Source: Tubiluchus corallicola (taxonomy: Eukaryota > Priapulida > Priapulimorpha > Priapulimorphida > Tubiluchidae). From it: a DNA stretch of 49,085 nt. The notes beneath the pieces were generated by a model that was given only the letters and a program-made list of their open reading frames with translations, did not search any database and was not told the DNA's origin. The stretch lies in contig JAQGDQ010000364.1 of NCBI GenBank assembly GCA_030141605.1, positions 121,501 through 170,585 on the forward strand, given 5' to 3'. A program made the translations under genes and the position numbers. Positions 19,859 to 33,500 of the stretch are shown piece after piece. Numbering within the stretch: position 1 is the stretch's first letter; every line of letters starts with the position of its first letter.

Positions 19859-22800
19859 ATTGGCTGACAAGCAAACGGATCTTCTTATAGAAATTGTTAT
19901 TTTGTATTTTCTTCAGCATATATAGAGAAAGATTTTATCAAGAAATATATAAATATATGTGGACATGGTTGAAATTTATTTAAGAATTTCCAGTTCATAT
20001 TCAGTATCTATGTTCATTATTGGGAAATATTTAATTAACATGCATTTGCTTTGGCATCCAACTCAGTCTTTAAGTGTAATCAAATATTGTGTGATACGTG
20101 GGGGCAAGTTTTTGCAACAACATGTAAAAATAGTTAAAAAGTAGATTTTTTAGATATTTTTAAAATTTGCAGGTCACTGATTCCATTGTTATGCTAATGT
20201 CTCATACCATTTCACAGGAAATGTAAGCTATTACTGATAAGCTATTATCAGAATAATGAACTGACTGAATGACGGACTAATTAAATAGCTTAACTGCCTA
20301 GCTAACTAACTAATTTGATTACAAAAAGTGCAGTCTTGAATAGAGTTAGTGTACCCATTGCGTACATGATAGTCTATTTGCAACATGTAAACTATTATCA
20401 CGATTAGTGTCACTCAAAATTTTACAGATTTAATTTAATTGCACCATTGAAAGGAAAACTTGTCAAATATGAATCAATACATTGAAATTAAACAATAAAA
20501 TTATATGAATTACTGTTTATTTATTCATATTTTTTAGTAGCAATGTTTAACAATTTTGACCTTATGAGATTCAGATTTCACGTTTAATGATTTTTATTAA
20601 TATTTATCATTATTGCCAGCCAAACTCTATTTTTTTATTTAATTTGAAACAGCTAGTTAAAGAAAAAGTAGTAACTGTTAATGCTATTAAATTATATCCG
20701 GGGAAAATCAGCAGATTAGTAATCGTAGTAGTGATGAAACTACCATCTTTGCAATCAGTAACTTTAACCCAATAAGCTAACACTCACGAAACCTTGTGAA
20801 AACATGCTTAGTCCTTGTAGGTGAAAGACATCAGAAAGTTGCAGCCAACATCAAGCATCTTTACAAAATCACTATTCAAATCAGTATAATAGTTTGATTG
20901 TTCAATTTCAATTGTTTTTACTCAATGTTTGGCAAGGCTTTGCACTCAATGGTGCAATTAAATTAAATATGTAAAAGGTTGAACGCTGTTATGATTCAGC
21001 TTACGTTATGCACAAAAGATTTATTGTATAAATTCCAAAATGACTTAACTGCTAATATTTCGACTAAAAATGCTGGGAGCATGTACTAGTATAAATCTCT
21101 ATATAAGTCTCTAAGAAAACAAACTTATTCAAAAGAGCATAAATAAGGTTATAATCTTAATACAACAAAATAAAACACAAATATCCAAAAAAATTATTCA
21201 CTATATCAAGTATGCTTCAGAAGGCTTAAAATGGGCTAGACCTCCTAGTTGAGAGGCCGGGGAAGCTATCTACAGCTTCCCCAGCCTTTGCATCTGCCTT
21301 TCTACTGGGTTACATTTGGACCTCTCCCCCCTCAAAAATCCTGGATTGGTCCCGGCGGACAAAGGTTGCCCTTCACACCATTTTCAAGGTCTTCAGCACA
21401 TCTAGTCTGTAAGTTTCATGTGTCCAGCCGTCTGCGTTTGTGAGTTGACATGAATTAAAGGTGCATGCCCAAATTTTCACATTTTGACTATTGTCTCTGG
21501 CCCTTAAATAAACAAAAAAAAAATTACTATGGTACGAATCCCTAATAATACTCCCAGATGTGTATCCAATAAGTTTCGTTACTCTATAGTTACTATAGTT
21601 TTAGAGTCACTGATTTTTTTATTCATTTTGGCTCCTATCTTAAGCTCTTACAGATTCCAGGTTTTTAAAACGCGTACATATCTGCATTCGTCATATTAGG
21701 CGCCAAGGTAAACAGAAACCCGTGGGAAGTCCACATTTAGAAACGAGTCATTTGGACACACGGTATTTTGCACACAAGGTATTTTGGATACTCAAGTGGG
21801 TTGGACACAAGGTAATCTGTGGACACATAGATCATTTGGACACATAAACCATTTGAACGCTATGGGTATAAAGGCTAAACAGGATAACTGGACACTAGAT
21901 AGTTTGGACATATACGTCATTAGGACATTTTGCACAAGAACTGAAAGCTTCTAAGAGTAGGCGTTTAGATTAGTGTGTCTTGTTTTTCAATGTCTAACCC
22001 CTGACACAATACAGTATCAACAGTTTGACGTTTCCAAACGTTATGAGAGACGAGGCATACCGCTTTTTAAGCACGTTCGCAAGCAACTTCTGTAAGATAC
22101 TTCTCCCGTCTTAGATCTCAATGTGCGAGGCAAGGCCAATCTAATGAACGACATGCTGTAACCTTGTCTCGTAATTTAACAACAATTGGATCTTTGGAAT
22201 CAAGAATACAGCGGTTATTAACACTTTTGACTCGCGATGATAACCGCTAACTGATACTAGAGAAAGGGGGAGCGACAGACAGACAAACGAGAGAAATAGA
22301 ACAGGAAAGGACAGGCCAGGACAGGACAGATAAAGACAGAACAGAATAGAATAAAATACATTTATTTTACAACAACAAATGCAACGATACAATAATATAA
22401 TAACAATAAAAAGAAAGTTGTTGTAAGGAGGAAGAAGGAGCAAGTACTTTTTAGTCTTCCTCCTACAGGTGGACACCACAACTGATAACATCATTCTATA
22501 ACTACATAAATTCAATTGCAAAAACAAAATTGTAAATTTCGGGAAACTTGTCAAATTTTATGGAACAACTACAACATCACTCAAGGGAAACACTTGAACG
22601 TTTTAAAAGCTCTTAACACAATTCTATTGAACTAACAATAATTCTTACAACAGATGCATCGGAAAAACGTTTACTCGGTAGATTATAAATAACAATCAAA
22701 CAAAAAACTTGTTTAACTGATTTTTTAAACTTACTCAAACTAAACATTTTAAATTCATCAGGGATTTTCAACGAAAGTTTAGTCTAGTGCTGTGGCATAA

Positions 22801-23084
22801 AGTAATTAGTAGATGCAGTATAGTGATCATGAGCATGGAGAACTGGATTAAAACATTTAGGAGGAAAACTGGAAGAGAAGGTTACCATACTCTGAATTTT
22901 GAAAGCAAATTCTCTGATTAAAATCGTATAGTCATTTAATGAGCATCAACTTAGCGTTCATCGTTTGATCATTTTCCATTGTTTTCCGATTTTATTCATC
23001 TAGTGAATAACCCAAAGCTACATATTAACACTATAAATGATGCAAAAAAGTTTGAAGTGCTAGAAACCTATTTACGAAATTTAT
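19859..23084. other. Intergenic, no gene seen
   Basis: Holds only small structures: a 9-bp-stem hairpin GGGGAAGCT-atctac-AGCTTCCCC at about 21261-21284, a degenerate catttggacac repeat patch at about 21738-21935, and a ggacaggacaga-type purine tract at about 22300-22350. Short frames (20587, 21249, 22141) lack domains. Confidence 0.5.
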
Positions 23085-23157
23085 ATTTCGCGGGATTTGA
23101 ACTCACAACCGTAATGTCTGTAGACGAACACGTTACTCGTTGCGCCATCCAAACAAA
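23085..23157 (-). tRNA. tRNA-like sequence, probably a SINE head or tRNA pseudogene
   Basis: On the minus strand an A-box-like TGGCGCAACGAG (from 23147) and a near-perfect B box (AGTTCAAATCC, 23103-23093) are about 33 bases apart. The 5' and 3' ends do not form a convincing acceptor stem, so I do not call a functional tRNA. A SINE derived from a tRNA fits best. Confidence 0.45.
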
Positions 23158-23217
23158 TGACGTCATTATACAGCAAGAAGCCTTACCAATGCGCGCACAA
23201 ATAGATCTTAAAATTAC

Positions 23218-23412
23218 AGATGTCGCCACATGAATAAAATTTAAAAATACATAGCAACCAATACAAAGAATTATAACGCACCACAAACTGTTTGGGAAAC
23301 CGCGAAAAATATATGCAAATACTCACTCAAAGATGTCGCCACGTGATAAAGTTTAAAATACACGTAGACAACAATGCTAAACAACTGTAACGTACCACAA
23401 ACTGTTTGAGTA
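23218..23412. repeat. Diverged two-copy tandem repeat
   Basis: gatgtcgccac...cgcaccacaaactgtttg at 23218-23293 recurs at 23331-23410 with about 112 bp spacing and many differences. It may be the tail of the tRNA-like element. Confidence 0.65.
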
Positions 23413-25171
23413 AGGCAAGTCTATATATAAATAAGTTTTCGGCTTTGTAATAAGTGGGGATGGCATCTCCGATAGAATAACTGGTCATACGACAGGGCTC
23501 TAGGAATGTGTGACCTCCATCGGATGGAACTGTAGAGTACGCACAATACTAAGTACGATAGCCGATAGGCGGTAGCTATTGTATGATTAGTTATATGGCT
23601 GTACAGTATACCGTAAAAAATGCTGCATGGAGGTAGCCCAGAAGCTTGTGGTATGACCCATCTGAGGGGACGAGTCCTTTTTGCAAAATTAAATTTTGGT
23701 TTGAAAGCTTGTACGTCTTCCAATGTAACACGAGAATTACGTTTAAAAATTTTAAAATCAAAATTTGAAGTTTTTTGAAGTCCCAAAATTCTTTTCTGGA
23801 ATTTTGGCATGCAAACAAGCATTAGACACGCAAACTGTAGACATCTTTTGAAATTTTATAAGTTCTTTAGTTTTACAAATTACCAGTAAAACGGTATTTC
23901 TATTTTTAAGTAAAATCGTGATGGCTTTAAAATGGCAGACTGACGAAAGAATATTAAAAAGATTTGCAAGGCTGGTGCTCTCTTTTTTGAAAACAACTGC
24001 AAGCTTCCCAGTAGCAGTATATCACCATCCAGCTTTCACTCTTTTGCATTTAATAACTAAAAGTATGAAATCAGCGTGGCCATAAGTTCGAGTGGCTCGT
24101 ACTTGCTTTCTAGCCTGGGTCATTTTGCTGAAAGAATGCTACACATGTGTGAACTTGAAATTTTATGCATTAATACTGTACTTACGTCATAACAAGCAGC
24201 AAGTCTACCAATAATTTAGAAATAATTATCCTAGTTAAACTGCAAATTTTGTAATGCTTTGAAGCCTAAAGCTACAGTGAATGATTGGTGATCTTGCCTA
24301 TCTCCACATTTAAGTTACCCACATAACAAAAAGAATGCGTACACTAGCTCTGTTTGCCTCTACAAAAATTATATATATATTAGGTCTAGTTGAAGAAAAG
24401 CGATTGACGCCCCATCTTCGCAAACACCTACAGTAAAGCTCACTATGTTTCAATAAAACAGTACAATTAAACAAAAGTGGTAGATAGCTGTCTAAAAATG
24501 AGGTTAAACTTTAAAACAAAAGTTGAAAAACGAGGAAACAAAACTCGTACTGGTCTGGTCTTCTGAATTCTCGGCGCCATGAAGTGTGCTTTCATTTTGC
24601 AGTAGGTCACTATATTTAATCTCATAATGCCTGATTCTATCACGAAGCACTTGGTAGTGAAAAAGTGTAGAATACACAAAAAAATTACTATCGAATTATC
24701 GACGCCTGGATCAAATTTACGTTCAATCCCACATGCGCTCCAATGTTTAAATGATCAACGAGACCAATTTTATTTCAATTTATTTCCAAATTATTGTTTG
24801 ACAGACGTTATAATAATTAGAAATTCGCAGGATATGTAAAAGTTTATAAAGTTTGGCAGCAACCGCAGTCAATAGACCAGTGTTTACAATTAACCTTGCA
24901 CTGCTGCTTGCTGTTTTGCTTTATAAAGAATAGGAAAACTAAAATTGCCTAACAGTGGCGCCTGCGCAAGCCGCGGCACTTTTGATGTCATACTCAGTTT
25001 CTAGTTCATAATAAATTAGATTATTTGCACCGTTTCGACTAATATTAGCATTACGTATAGTGTTTGTAAAAAATATGATTATTTCCTGGTTCTGCTCAAC
25101 AAAAAACATTTTACATTAGCCTGTTTTGTAAGTTATAAATATAACATATATATATATATATATATATATAG
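23413..25171. other. Intergenic, nothing recognised
   Basis: Overlapping short minus-strand frames at 23421-23822 have no known domain and no supporting splice sites. A (TA)n tract at 25147-25170 borders the next element. Confidence 0.5.
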
Positions 25172-25568
25172 TGTACTGCAGGGCTGTGATGAGATAGTGT
25201 AATACTGGCAGGGGAATACAGCAGACTTCTCAGGTGTGCGTGTGAACGTGGCTTTATCTAGCACATAGACTCTTATTCTGACCTAGTATTAGTAGGAGCC
25301 ACTAGTCACGTGCACACCTGAGCTTATAAAAAGGGTAGGTCTGCTGTAGATCCTTGTCAGTGGTCGTCTCCTCCCAGCTCTGTTCACATTTCAGGCTTTG
25401 CTCTATTCTATTCTGTTCGGTAAGCTATTTGGAATATTTTTTTGTAATAAATTGTCATTTTGATTTTATTATTCATTTTGGTTTGGCATTGACTTAGTTG
25501 AGACACGCCGCACGGTGTAGGCCGCGGTGCCATCCGTTCTGCCTCCATTAAAAGCGGAGGGCAGTCCA
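25172..25568 (+). mobile_element. Putative solo LTR
   Basis: 397 bp starting TGTACTGC and ending GCAGTCCA (inverted with one mismatch), with TATAAAAAG at 25325 and AATAAA at 25446-25451 in LTR order. Both flanks are (TA)n, so the target duplication cannot be judged. An internal inverted pair (ctcaggtgtgc / gcacacctgag) lies upstream of the TATA box. It could instead be a promoter fragment of another element. Confidence 0.6.
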
Positions 25569-25891
25569 ATATATATATATACAGCGAAAAATTAAGGCCG
25601 ACAATTGTCAATGCAATTCAATTCGCACTTTCACTCTCTTTCGTGTGAGTTTGTGACTTTGCTTTCATCTCTCTGTTGCCCATGTCTCTCATCATCGTCA
25701 TTATAGAGGTGATTTTTTATAAGTTTGAGTCTTGAAAAGACATAGATAAAAGATAAGCATGGAGGGCTCGATGCTCGTGTTGCCCTGGGCAATTGCCCGG
25801 GTGCCTGTTTGTGTTAACCCTTATACGGCCACGATTTTTTACAACCGATTTTGGTAACAGGGGGTGGGGGGTAAAAAAGTACCCCCATCAT

Positions 25892-26300
25892 CAGGGCCGT
25901 AGTCGGCTTTTGAAAAGTGGTCCAGCCACAGATACGGAACAGGTAGAAAAAGAATACAGCAGCAACATATAGAAGAGTATATTATAATTTATAACACAGA
26001 GTTATAATATAATAGAGCACTACACATACTCAATGATGACATGATTGATTAAAACTTCCCAAACACACATCTGCGCCGCTCATTTCTAGCAGTAAACTCG
26101 TTCGCAATTTCCTTCAGGTCGAGAGTGTCTGTTCTATCCATATGTACATGCAAAGTCATGAGATTGTTCAGTCTAGTTTGAGTCATCGTACTCCGCAAAT
26201 AAGTTTTTACTCTACGCAGGGCTGAAAATGTCTAGGCACGTATGGCAGAAAAAGTGGTCCGGCCATGGCCGGACCGGCCGGACCGCCGACTACGGCCTTG
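25892..26300 (-). mobile_element. hAT transposon, internally deleted, with transposase C-terminus
   Basis: Terminal inverted repeats CAGGGCCGTAGTCGGC and its mirror with one mismatch, with a decayed 8-bp target duplication (cccatcat / accataat, 6 of 8). The minus-strand stretch 26234-26049 encodes TFSALRRVKTYLRSTM, then LHVHMDRTDTLDLKEIANEF and a stop. This is the C-terminal hAT dimerisation region (SxLRR...YLRSTM...RL..L). The codon just upstream is a stop and the catalytic part is missing, so the copy is dead. Confidence 0.85.
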
Positions 26301-26457
26301 ACCATAATTCTTAAATTACTTTTGATAAACCGCCGTGTTTCATTAGTAAACAGCAACAGCATAATTTGTGGTTATGCTGACCACCATAGGATACATTATA
26401 CCGCTGCTTAAAGACATGCGACTTACTAGTAATGCGAAATTTAAATTCAGAATTATA

Positions 26458-26831
26458 TTATATACAGCACTGAACTAAAACAACGATTTTCATACATATG
26501 ACTAGGTGGGGTTGAATTCATGTACCTGGCTTAACATGGGTCATTTAAATATGAAAAATTTCCACCTGGAGCCAAAAACCTGAACGGTGAGTCAGGCACA
26601 CTCACTTTTCCAGTGTTGAGCAATAGTAGTTTGTAATACGTCAATGAGAAATCTTAAATGGACAATCAGCGGTATAGGCTGACCTGAAATGTGTGGATCC
26701 TTGACCACGGGTGATGGGTCAAGAAATTAACAGTTCCGATTTATTTAAAAGAAAATACAATAGGTAATCAAGCAGGATGAATTCAATGAAAGTGATAACC
26801 TAAAAATAGAATTCAAAGTTCATATTATTGA
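26458..26831. repeat. Dispersed repeat, about 375 bp, copy B
   Basis: Pairs with 18781-19158; lacks a short aattttt stretch present in copy A. Confidence 0.9.
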
Positions 26832-27506
26832 AGGACAAGATGCTGGTCATTTTAAAGTTGAATGAAGTACTAACACATTTATGATGATAACTGTTTTGTG
26901 CTTATAACAATAATTATTATCATAACTAATCTCAAATTCAAACATCAGTCTCCAGATAACTAGCTGATGTCAGTTCAAGGTCAAAATAGGCAGCAATATG
27001 ATTCTTTAGGTAATTAAGCAGGGTGATTTCACAAAAAACAAAATTATGCCCTTCAGACAAAAAGAGCAGACAAAGTCCTTGCTCCACGGTCTGGCTTGAT
27101 ATAAACAGCTAGAATTTAGTGGTCAGTCGGGAAACAAAATCGTATACTTGTATAATAATTACACTGTTTACATTACATTTACATTACATTTTTAGTTTTT
27201 AGAACAGAATAATGCAATATGTACCGTTTAATGCAACAAATATGGTAAAAAAAGTTGATAAAATAAAATTGGCTTCAAGCAAAATAAAAAATTATCTTTA
27301 AAACGAAACAGTTCGTCGTCAAGTGAAAAAAGGTGAAAGAATGATCAGCATCGTTAAAACGAAACAACGCTAAATGGAAAGTCGTTAAGCGAAGACTTAC
27401 TGTATTTAAAACAGCTTACATATGCAGACAATTTTGATCTGCATATGTAAGACGCAGACAAAAACCTCAAATATAACTTTGAAAACTTTTAAGCTTTTGT
27501 ATACTC

Positions 27507-27516
27507 TTTATTTATT
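27507..27516 (-). terminator. Poly(A) signal of RPL23A
   Basis: AATAAA on the minus strand (27516-27511), about 40 bases after the stop codon at 27555-27553. Confidence 0.7.
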
Positions 27517-27552
27517 ATATTATGTACATAAAAACTTGTCTTTCTCAAGCCT

Positions 27553-30500
27553 TTATATGATGCCGATCTGAAAGAAATGAAAAACCAAAATTACTATTAC
27601 ATATTACTATTACATAATTTATTAGATAATCTTGATAAAGGAAAGAAAATAGTTTCTTTAATAACATGACATGCTCTTGAACGCCCAGTTTTGCATAAAT
27701 TCACATTCTTCACTGTCAAGAGTCAAATTATCCAAAAATGAAAACGTGCCTGCTAGAAGAGCATGTACCGCACATCATGACAATCTCTAATTTCACAAAA
27801 TTTATAGAAGCGAACTTCAGTCAAGCATCTGACCAATCTTACACAAGAAATTTTCATGTGTGAGGAACTGTAAAAATCTATTTTTGTCAGGCAGTAGGAT
27901 TGCGCAAGAGCAAATTTAGGACACTCAAACTGGAATTGGTATTTACGCTGACAATCCTATCTTATAGCGTCATCAAAAAAAGTCAAAAAGGTATAAAATT
28001 TATTTAAAACAATACCGGCAAATTGTTTAATAAAAATTGACAAATTTCAAGCCTTTTTTGACTTGTAATTATTGTGTTATTAAAGAATTTGCCGGTAATG
28101 TTTTTCTGGACAACCTATTCTTATCACGGCCTTACCTTATTGGCTACATCCAGAGCATCATAATCTGGAGCTAAACGAACGTACGCTTTCTTCTGTCCAT
28201 CGGGCCTGGAAGTAAAATGTTGGTAGTTAACCTTGCTGTTACTATGGCGATGTAGTAACTTACACAGCTGTGTAGCACAGTTACAGTTATGCTGAAATCC
28301 ATTCAGCTATGCAGCAGCACGTTTATGCAAGAATCGACTTGCAGATAGGTACATGCAACAACACAAGTTTGGCAATATAATAACGATACGATAAATTATT
28401 TCAAACGATAACATTTTTTATCGGCTTTATTCCATAATTACTATAAAAAAATAGAAAAGAAAAGGGACTATACTTTATAAACGCAAGCGATAAGCAACGA
28501 CAATTTCCAAATTCTATACGATAACGATATTCCCGGAATGTTATTGATACGATAAAGATTTTTACAAATTTTTCACATCGATATGATAATTACAGATACG
28601 CATTATTATAATTAGCATTCCTGCTTGCAGACATTTAACATGTCTTCGTATCTAAGGTCTCGGATTATAAGGGACAACATCTTCAGGCCATGCGTAATAG
28701 AAACCCAGGTAAATTACCACTTTATATAAGGGACCCTATGATAAATTGGGCAAAAAAAAAGAAAAGTGCAGGTCCAGATATACCCTCGATCTGACTGAAC
28801 TGGGCAACTGTTTGCCGAGTCAAATTTTTTTACAGTTGGGCACCCTAGCCTATTGGTTAATGCGTCCATGTCCTACTAAATTATTGAAACCAATACCTAA
28901 TGAGAGTGTTGACCTTTGCCACGTCGATGTCGTACAGTTTCTTCACTGCTGACTTTATCTGTGGTTTATTTGCTCTCAGAGCAACGAGGAAGACCAGAGT
29001 GTTGTTATCTTCAATCTTCTTCATCGCCGATTCAGTCGTCAGCGGATATTTGACGATCGAATACTGGTCCAGTCTAAGTAACGAAAAAATAAACAGATAT
29101 TATTCACATAACAAACTCAATTCAAATGCTGGAAGCTGTTAGCAAGCGTGACTCATTGAAAATGAACAACAAAAAGAATCATTTTAAACAAAACCAGACT
29201 AAGTTACTCAATAGGCTAAGTTAGAGTGCCAGAAGAGGGGGTGTTTTTCTTGATTTTGTCCAATTAAATCACGTATAAATGTTTAAACAAATAGCATGAT
29301 TAGATAGCCGAGATTTCCTCGAACAGAACAGTACCTAATTTCTAATCATTTAGTCATGTTTGTGCTCATACACTAGCAGTAAAGGTCTTATAAGACTTAT
29401 TTTAAAAGGTGCGGCCCTGAAGGAGTTGATACCATCAAGTACACTGAATACCTGTTCCTTTTTGGGGCGCTTTTCCGAGGATATTTTGGTGCACGAGGAA
29501 GTTTTAACGTTTTCGGCCGTCGAAAGTGCACCGTTGTCCACATCTTTCTCGTCCGCTGCCCGCGCACACCCCTCAGCACGCTCTTCTTAGCCTTTCCTGC
29601 TTTAGCGATCTGCAGAAATAAAAATAACAAAGAAAAATAAAACGAAAAAACAAAGGAAAACCACATACCAGTGACGTTACAAAATGCAGGATGGTTGAGT
29701 CCTGCAGCAGAATCTTAGATCTTCTCATTTTACTTCATTTGTCCAGATTACAAGCAACACAGAATAACGAATGTGCTTGTGAAAAGAATATCAATAAACT
29801 CAAATACCAGTCATCAGACTACTTAGCTGTACATGTATTAATCATACGAAAATGGTATATTCAGCTGCAATCACGAAATATACGTTCCTTGACCTCGATT
29901 TTAGCCTACCGTGATAGCCTGAGCTTAAATTTTGCCGCAAATGCAACAAACTGTCTTTAATATCGTCGGGTCAATGCCTTCACATGTGCGGTAATACTCG
30001 ATGAGCCATCTTAACGACATTATAAGCTTGTGGGCAAAACAATGCACTGGCGTCTATTCGTACACAACCCCTCTTAAGAATAAAAATTTAAACTTAAACA
30101 CTACGTACAAAGCAGTGTGTAAACATTAAAAAACATGCTCCACAGCAACGATTAATCAACACAAACATTTGAAAAATATAACACACCTTGAAAAACACAA
30201 ACGTTTCAAAATATGAATGATACTGAATTGCTAAACCATACAGACAGAGATGAAACTGTATAAAATTACTGTGAGTTATTTGTTAGTAATCAAGTGTTCG
30301 ACACGAACGTTTACAAAATTCTCGTCGAAGCCAGTGGCGTAACAACTAGGCTGGGGGCCCTTGGACAAATCTTGACTGGGGACCCTGGGACAAACTGAAT
30401 GAAAGGCCCCATATCGACCCTCTTTTTAATTTTCTAAAAAAACGTGTTGAAGTAATGAAATTATTATAAAACACAAAAAAATGATTAAATGAAAAGCGGA

Positions 30501-33500
30501 ATCGAAGTCGGCTCTCTGTTGATTGCCAGAATTATTAGGTGTTTTTATGCCAAGATTAATAATGTTTGTAAGGTGCATTCTTTAGGGTCAGGCTTGGGGG
30601 CCCCTTGACCTCGGAGGGGCCCCAGTCCAGATCCCTAGATCTAGGGGAAAATTCCTAAGAGTGGCAACTGGTAACCATTCGGAATGGAAGTCAGTTCCCC
30701 GTTGGTTGCATTTTCCTGTCTGTAAATTTGTATGTTTTTAGGGTCAGGCTTGGGGGCCCCTGGCATTTGTTCTGCACTGTCCAATGGGCGTTACGCCACT
30801 GGTCGAAGCTGCAGAGAATTGAGGATGTCATTTTTTTTACACGAGTGAAAGCCAGCTCACATGTTGATGCGTCATACGATGCTGATTTTTTTATAAGTTT
30901 TAGTCTTGAAAATAAACATCTCCTGCACAGCTGGTCCACTTGTAACACAATAACATATGTTTATGGTATAGTACAGTCAACCTGGGGTGTAATGTACTCG
31001 CTTACAAGGGTCATTCACTTAGAAGGGACCACCAACACCGGTCCCGATGTTCCGTAACGTTTTTCCTATGTAAAAATCTTCGTATATATGGTACTCGGAT
31101 ATAAGGGACTTTCGGTTATAAGTGACGATAAAGATTTTACAAATTTTTCATATCGATATGATAATTATAGATACGTATCGTTATAGTTAACATTCAGGTA
31201 TTTAACATACAGTCAACCTCAGGTATAAGGTACTCATATATAAGGGACTTTTGGTTATAAGAGACGATTTAAAAACCATTCAAGTTTGCATTGTTGCAGG
31301 TATTGTGATGTTTGCATTTTCACTGTTTTAAAATGCATTCAAGTTTGCACTGTTGCATGTATTGTGATGTTTGCATTTTTATCATTTTAAAAACCATTCA
31401 AATTTGCATTGTTGCAGGTAATGTGATGTTTGCATTTTCATTGTTTTAAAAACCATTCAAGTTTGCATTGTTGCAGGTATTGTGATGTTTGCATTTTCAT
31501 TGTGTTAAAAATCATTCAGGTTTGCAGATGCCAGTGTGATGTTCTCAACATTAAGTTTAAGCATTCCTAACAAAGGGCAATAAGACCTGACATAATGTTG
31601 TTTGTAGCACTTAATGTTGAAAGTCTGTGACAAAAGAAGATGGTAATTAGTACTTTAATATCTTTGTAATATTTATGCAGTTAATTTTTTGGTTTTCACA
31701 ATTTCTGTGCTGCACATATCTTGAGCTAAGCGTGAAGTATATTTATAGTTAAAATGCCATAACTTTAGTAAAACTCTTAATTTACATTAATACTTTTTAC
31801 TTAATAGTTAAAAATCACGTCAAACATTTTAACAGAGCTACTGCTGTCATCATCAGTGTTAAATTTTTACAAACATGCCACCAGTTTATATAGACAGAGT
31901 CTACAGTATAGAACATTACCCTCCTATTTAAAAACACATCTATTCAATACTTATTGTAATAGCTTCTACTATATAGCCACCTGGCGGCATTTTCATAATT
32001 ATAATCTGAACAAACTTATGGTTGCTCATAAAAATCAATGCAAAAATTTTTCAATTATCAGTTCTATCACAGTGCCAGGGACATTTCTGTGACGCATAAA
32101 TTAGTGTAGTTTGATGTTATTTACAGGAAAAGCATTTACAGCCTGAATACTAGAATTTCAAACAGTGAAAACTTGTTATGTAGAACGATATTCGGTAGTG
32201 ATACTTTATTTACTTCCAGTATAAGAAAGATTTGGAGAAGGATATTGTATGCTTAGTTTTTACATTGTTGATATTCATTGATATAATGATTGAAGCCAAT
32301 GCGAAATGTTATTATTATTATTATTATTTGTAATGTTGTTTACTTTGTGTGCTTCGTGTTGTTTATTTACTTGTATTTTCGTTGTATATATTTTTAATGT
32401 TGTACTAATATCATATGAACGAAAGTTTGAAATAAAGAAGTAAATCAAAAATCAAACGACCCATGATTATTCAGACATTTCTGCTTAATCACTACTTATT
32501 TGGCGTTTTGTGAATACATAATTAGTGCATAACGTTCTACACCGTAGGCTCTGCCTATATAAACCGGTTATTTGTAAAATTTTACCACTCATGATGACAG
32601 CAGTAGCTCTGTCGAAAGCTCATGCCGTTTGACATGATTTTTAACAATATAAATTAAAAGTTATAATAAAGTTGTGGTGTTTTACTATAAATAATTCCAA
32701 GTGCCTGTAATAAAAGAATTTATAACCATGTTCTTTACTGCATTAACATTTTAAGAAGGTTCTGAGGTGAGCTCCAGTAGCTTTCGAATCATGCAGGCAG
32801 TGACAGAGAATTTCTCTTCCAACACAAATTTTGTCAATAGTGTTTATTATATCAATTTATTTGCATGCCTTACTGCAACTGCATTGCAACACTGCTGCAT
32901 TTTACAAACGCAAACAGCAAGATGCTTCTACATCGTATTTTTCATCGGGACGGGGGTGGGGAGTTTAGCGTACTCCGCAAATTCAAGCACCACCCAGGCC
33001 GTCGCAAGATCTAACTATGTCACTGTGCCGTTCAACTTCAACCGAAGCCACACTGCACTCACCGGCGGCTTAAAACAATTACAGCACTTGTTCAAGTTTT
33101 TGTAAATTCACTTGGGTAACGAGAACTGACCACTGCCCTAACGATCTGACCGAGCATATCAAGAGTTTGCATAACTCACTTGTGCTTTCTGCTCAGGAGG
33201 AGCCCTTTTGGCCGGTCCCTTGCCGGGTCTCTCCTTACCGGGTCGAGTGTCCGGTCCACCTTCCGCGCCAGACGTCGGCTTCTCTGGCTTTGCAGGTTTC
33301 GCTGGTTCTGTCTTTTTGGCTAGAGGCACAAAACAGCATGAAAGCCTTCCTCACAAGTCAGGAAGAATTTGGTGGAAATGGTTACTTTACATCATGCTTG
33401 TGATCTTACACATGCCAAGGTTGTAAACAGCTATTATTTACTGACAACAGGTTTTGATATTGAAATTCTCTAGAAACTGCATAATTATTTCTTGCTTCAA

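Noticed and set aside
23085-23157. Functional tRNA gene
   Set aside because: Internal boxes are good but the ends do not pair as an acceptor stem; kept only as tRNA-like.
32767-33105. 112-codon frame within RPL23A intron 2
   Set aside because: No domain, no splice support, composition like surrounding intron.
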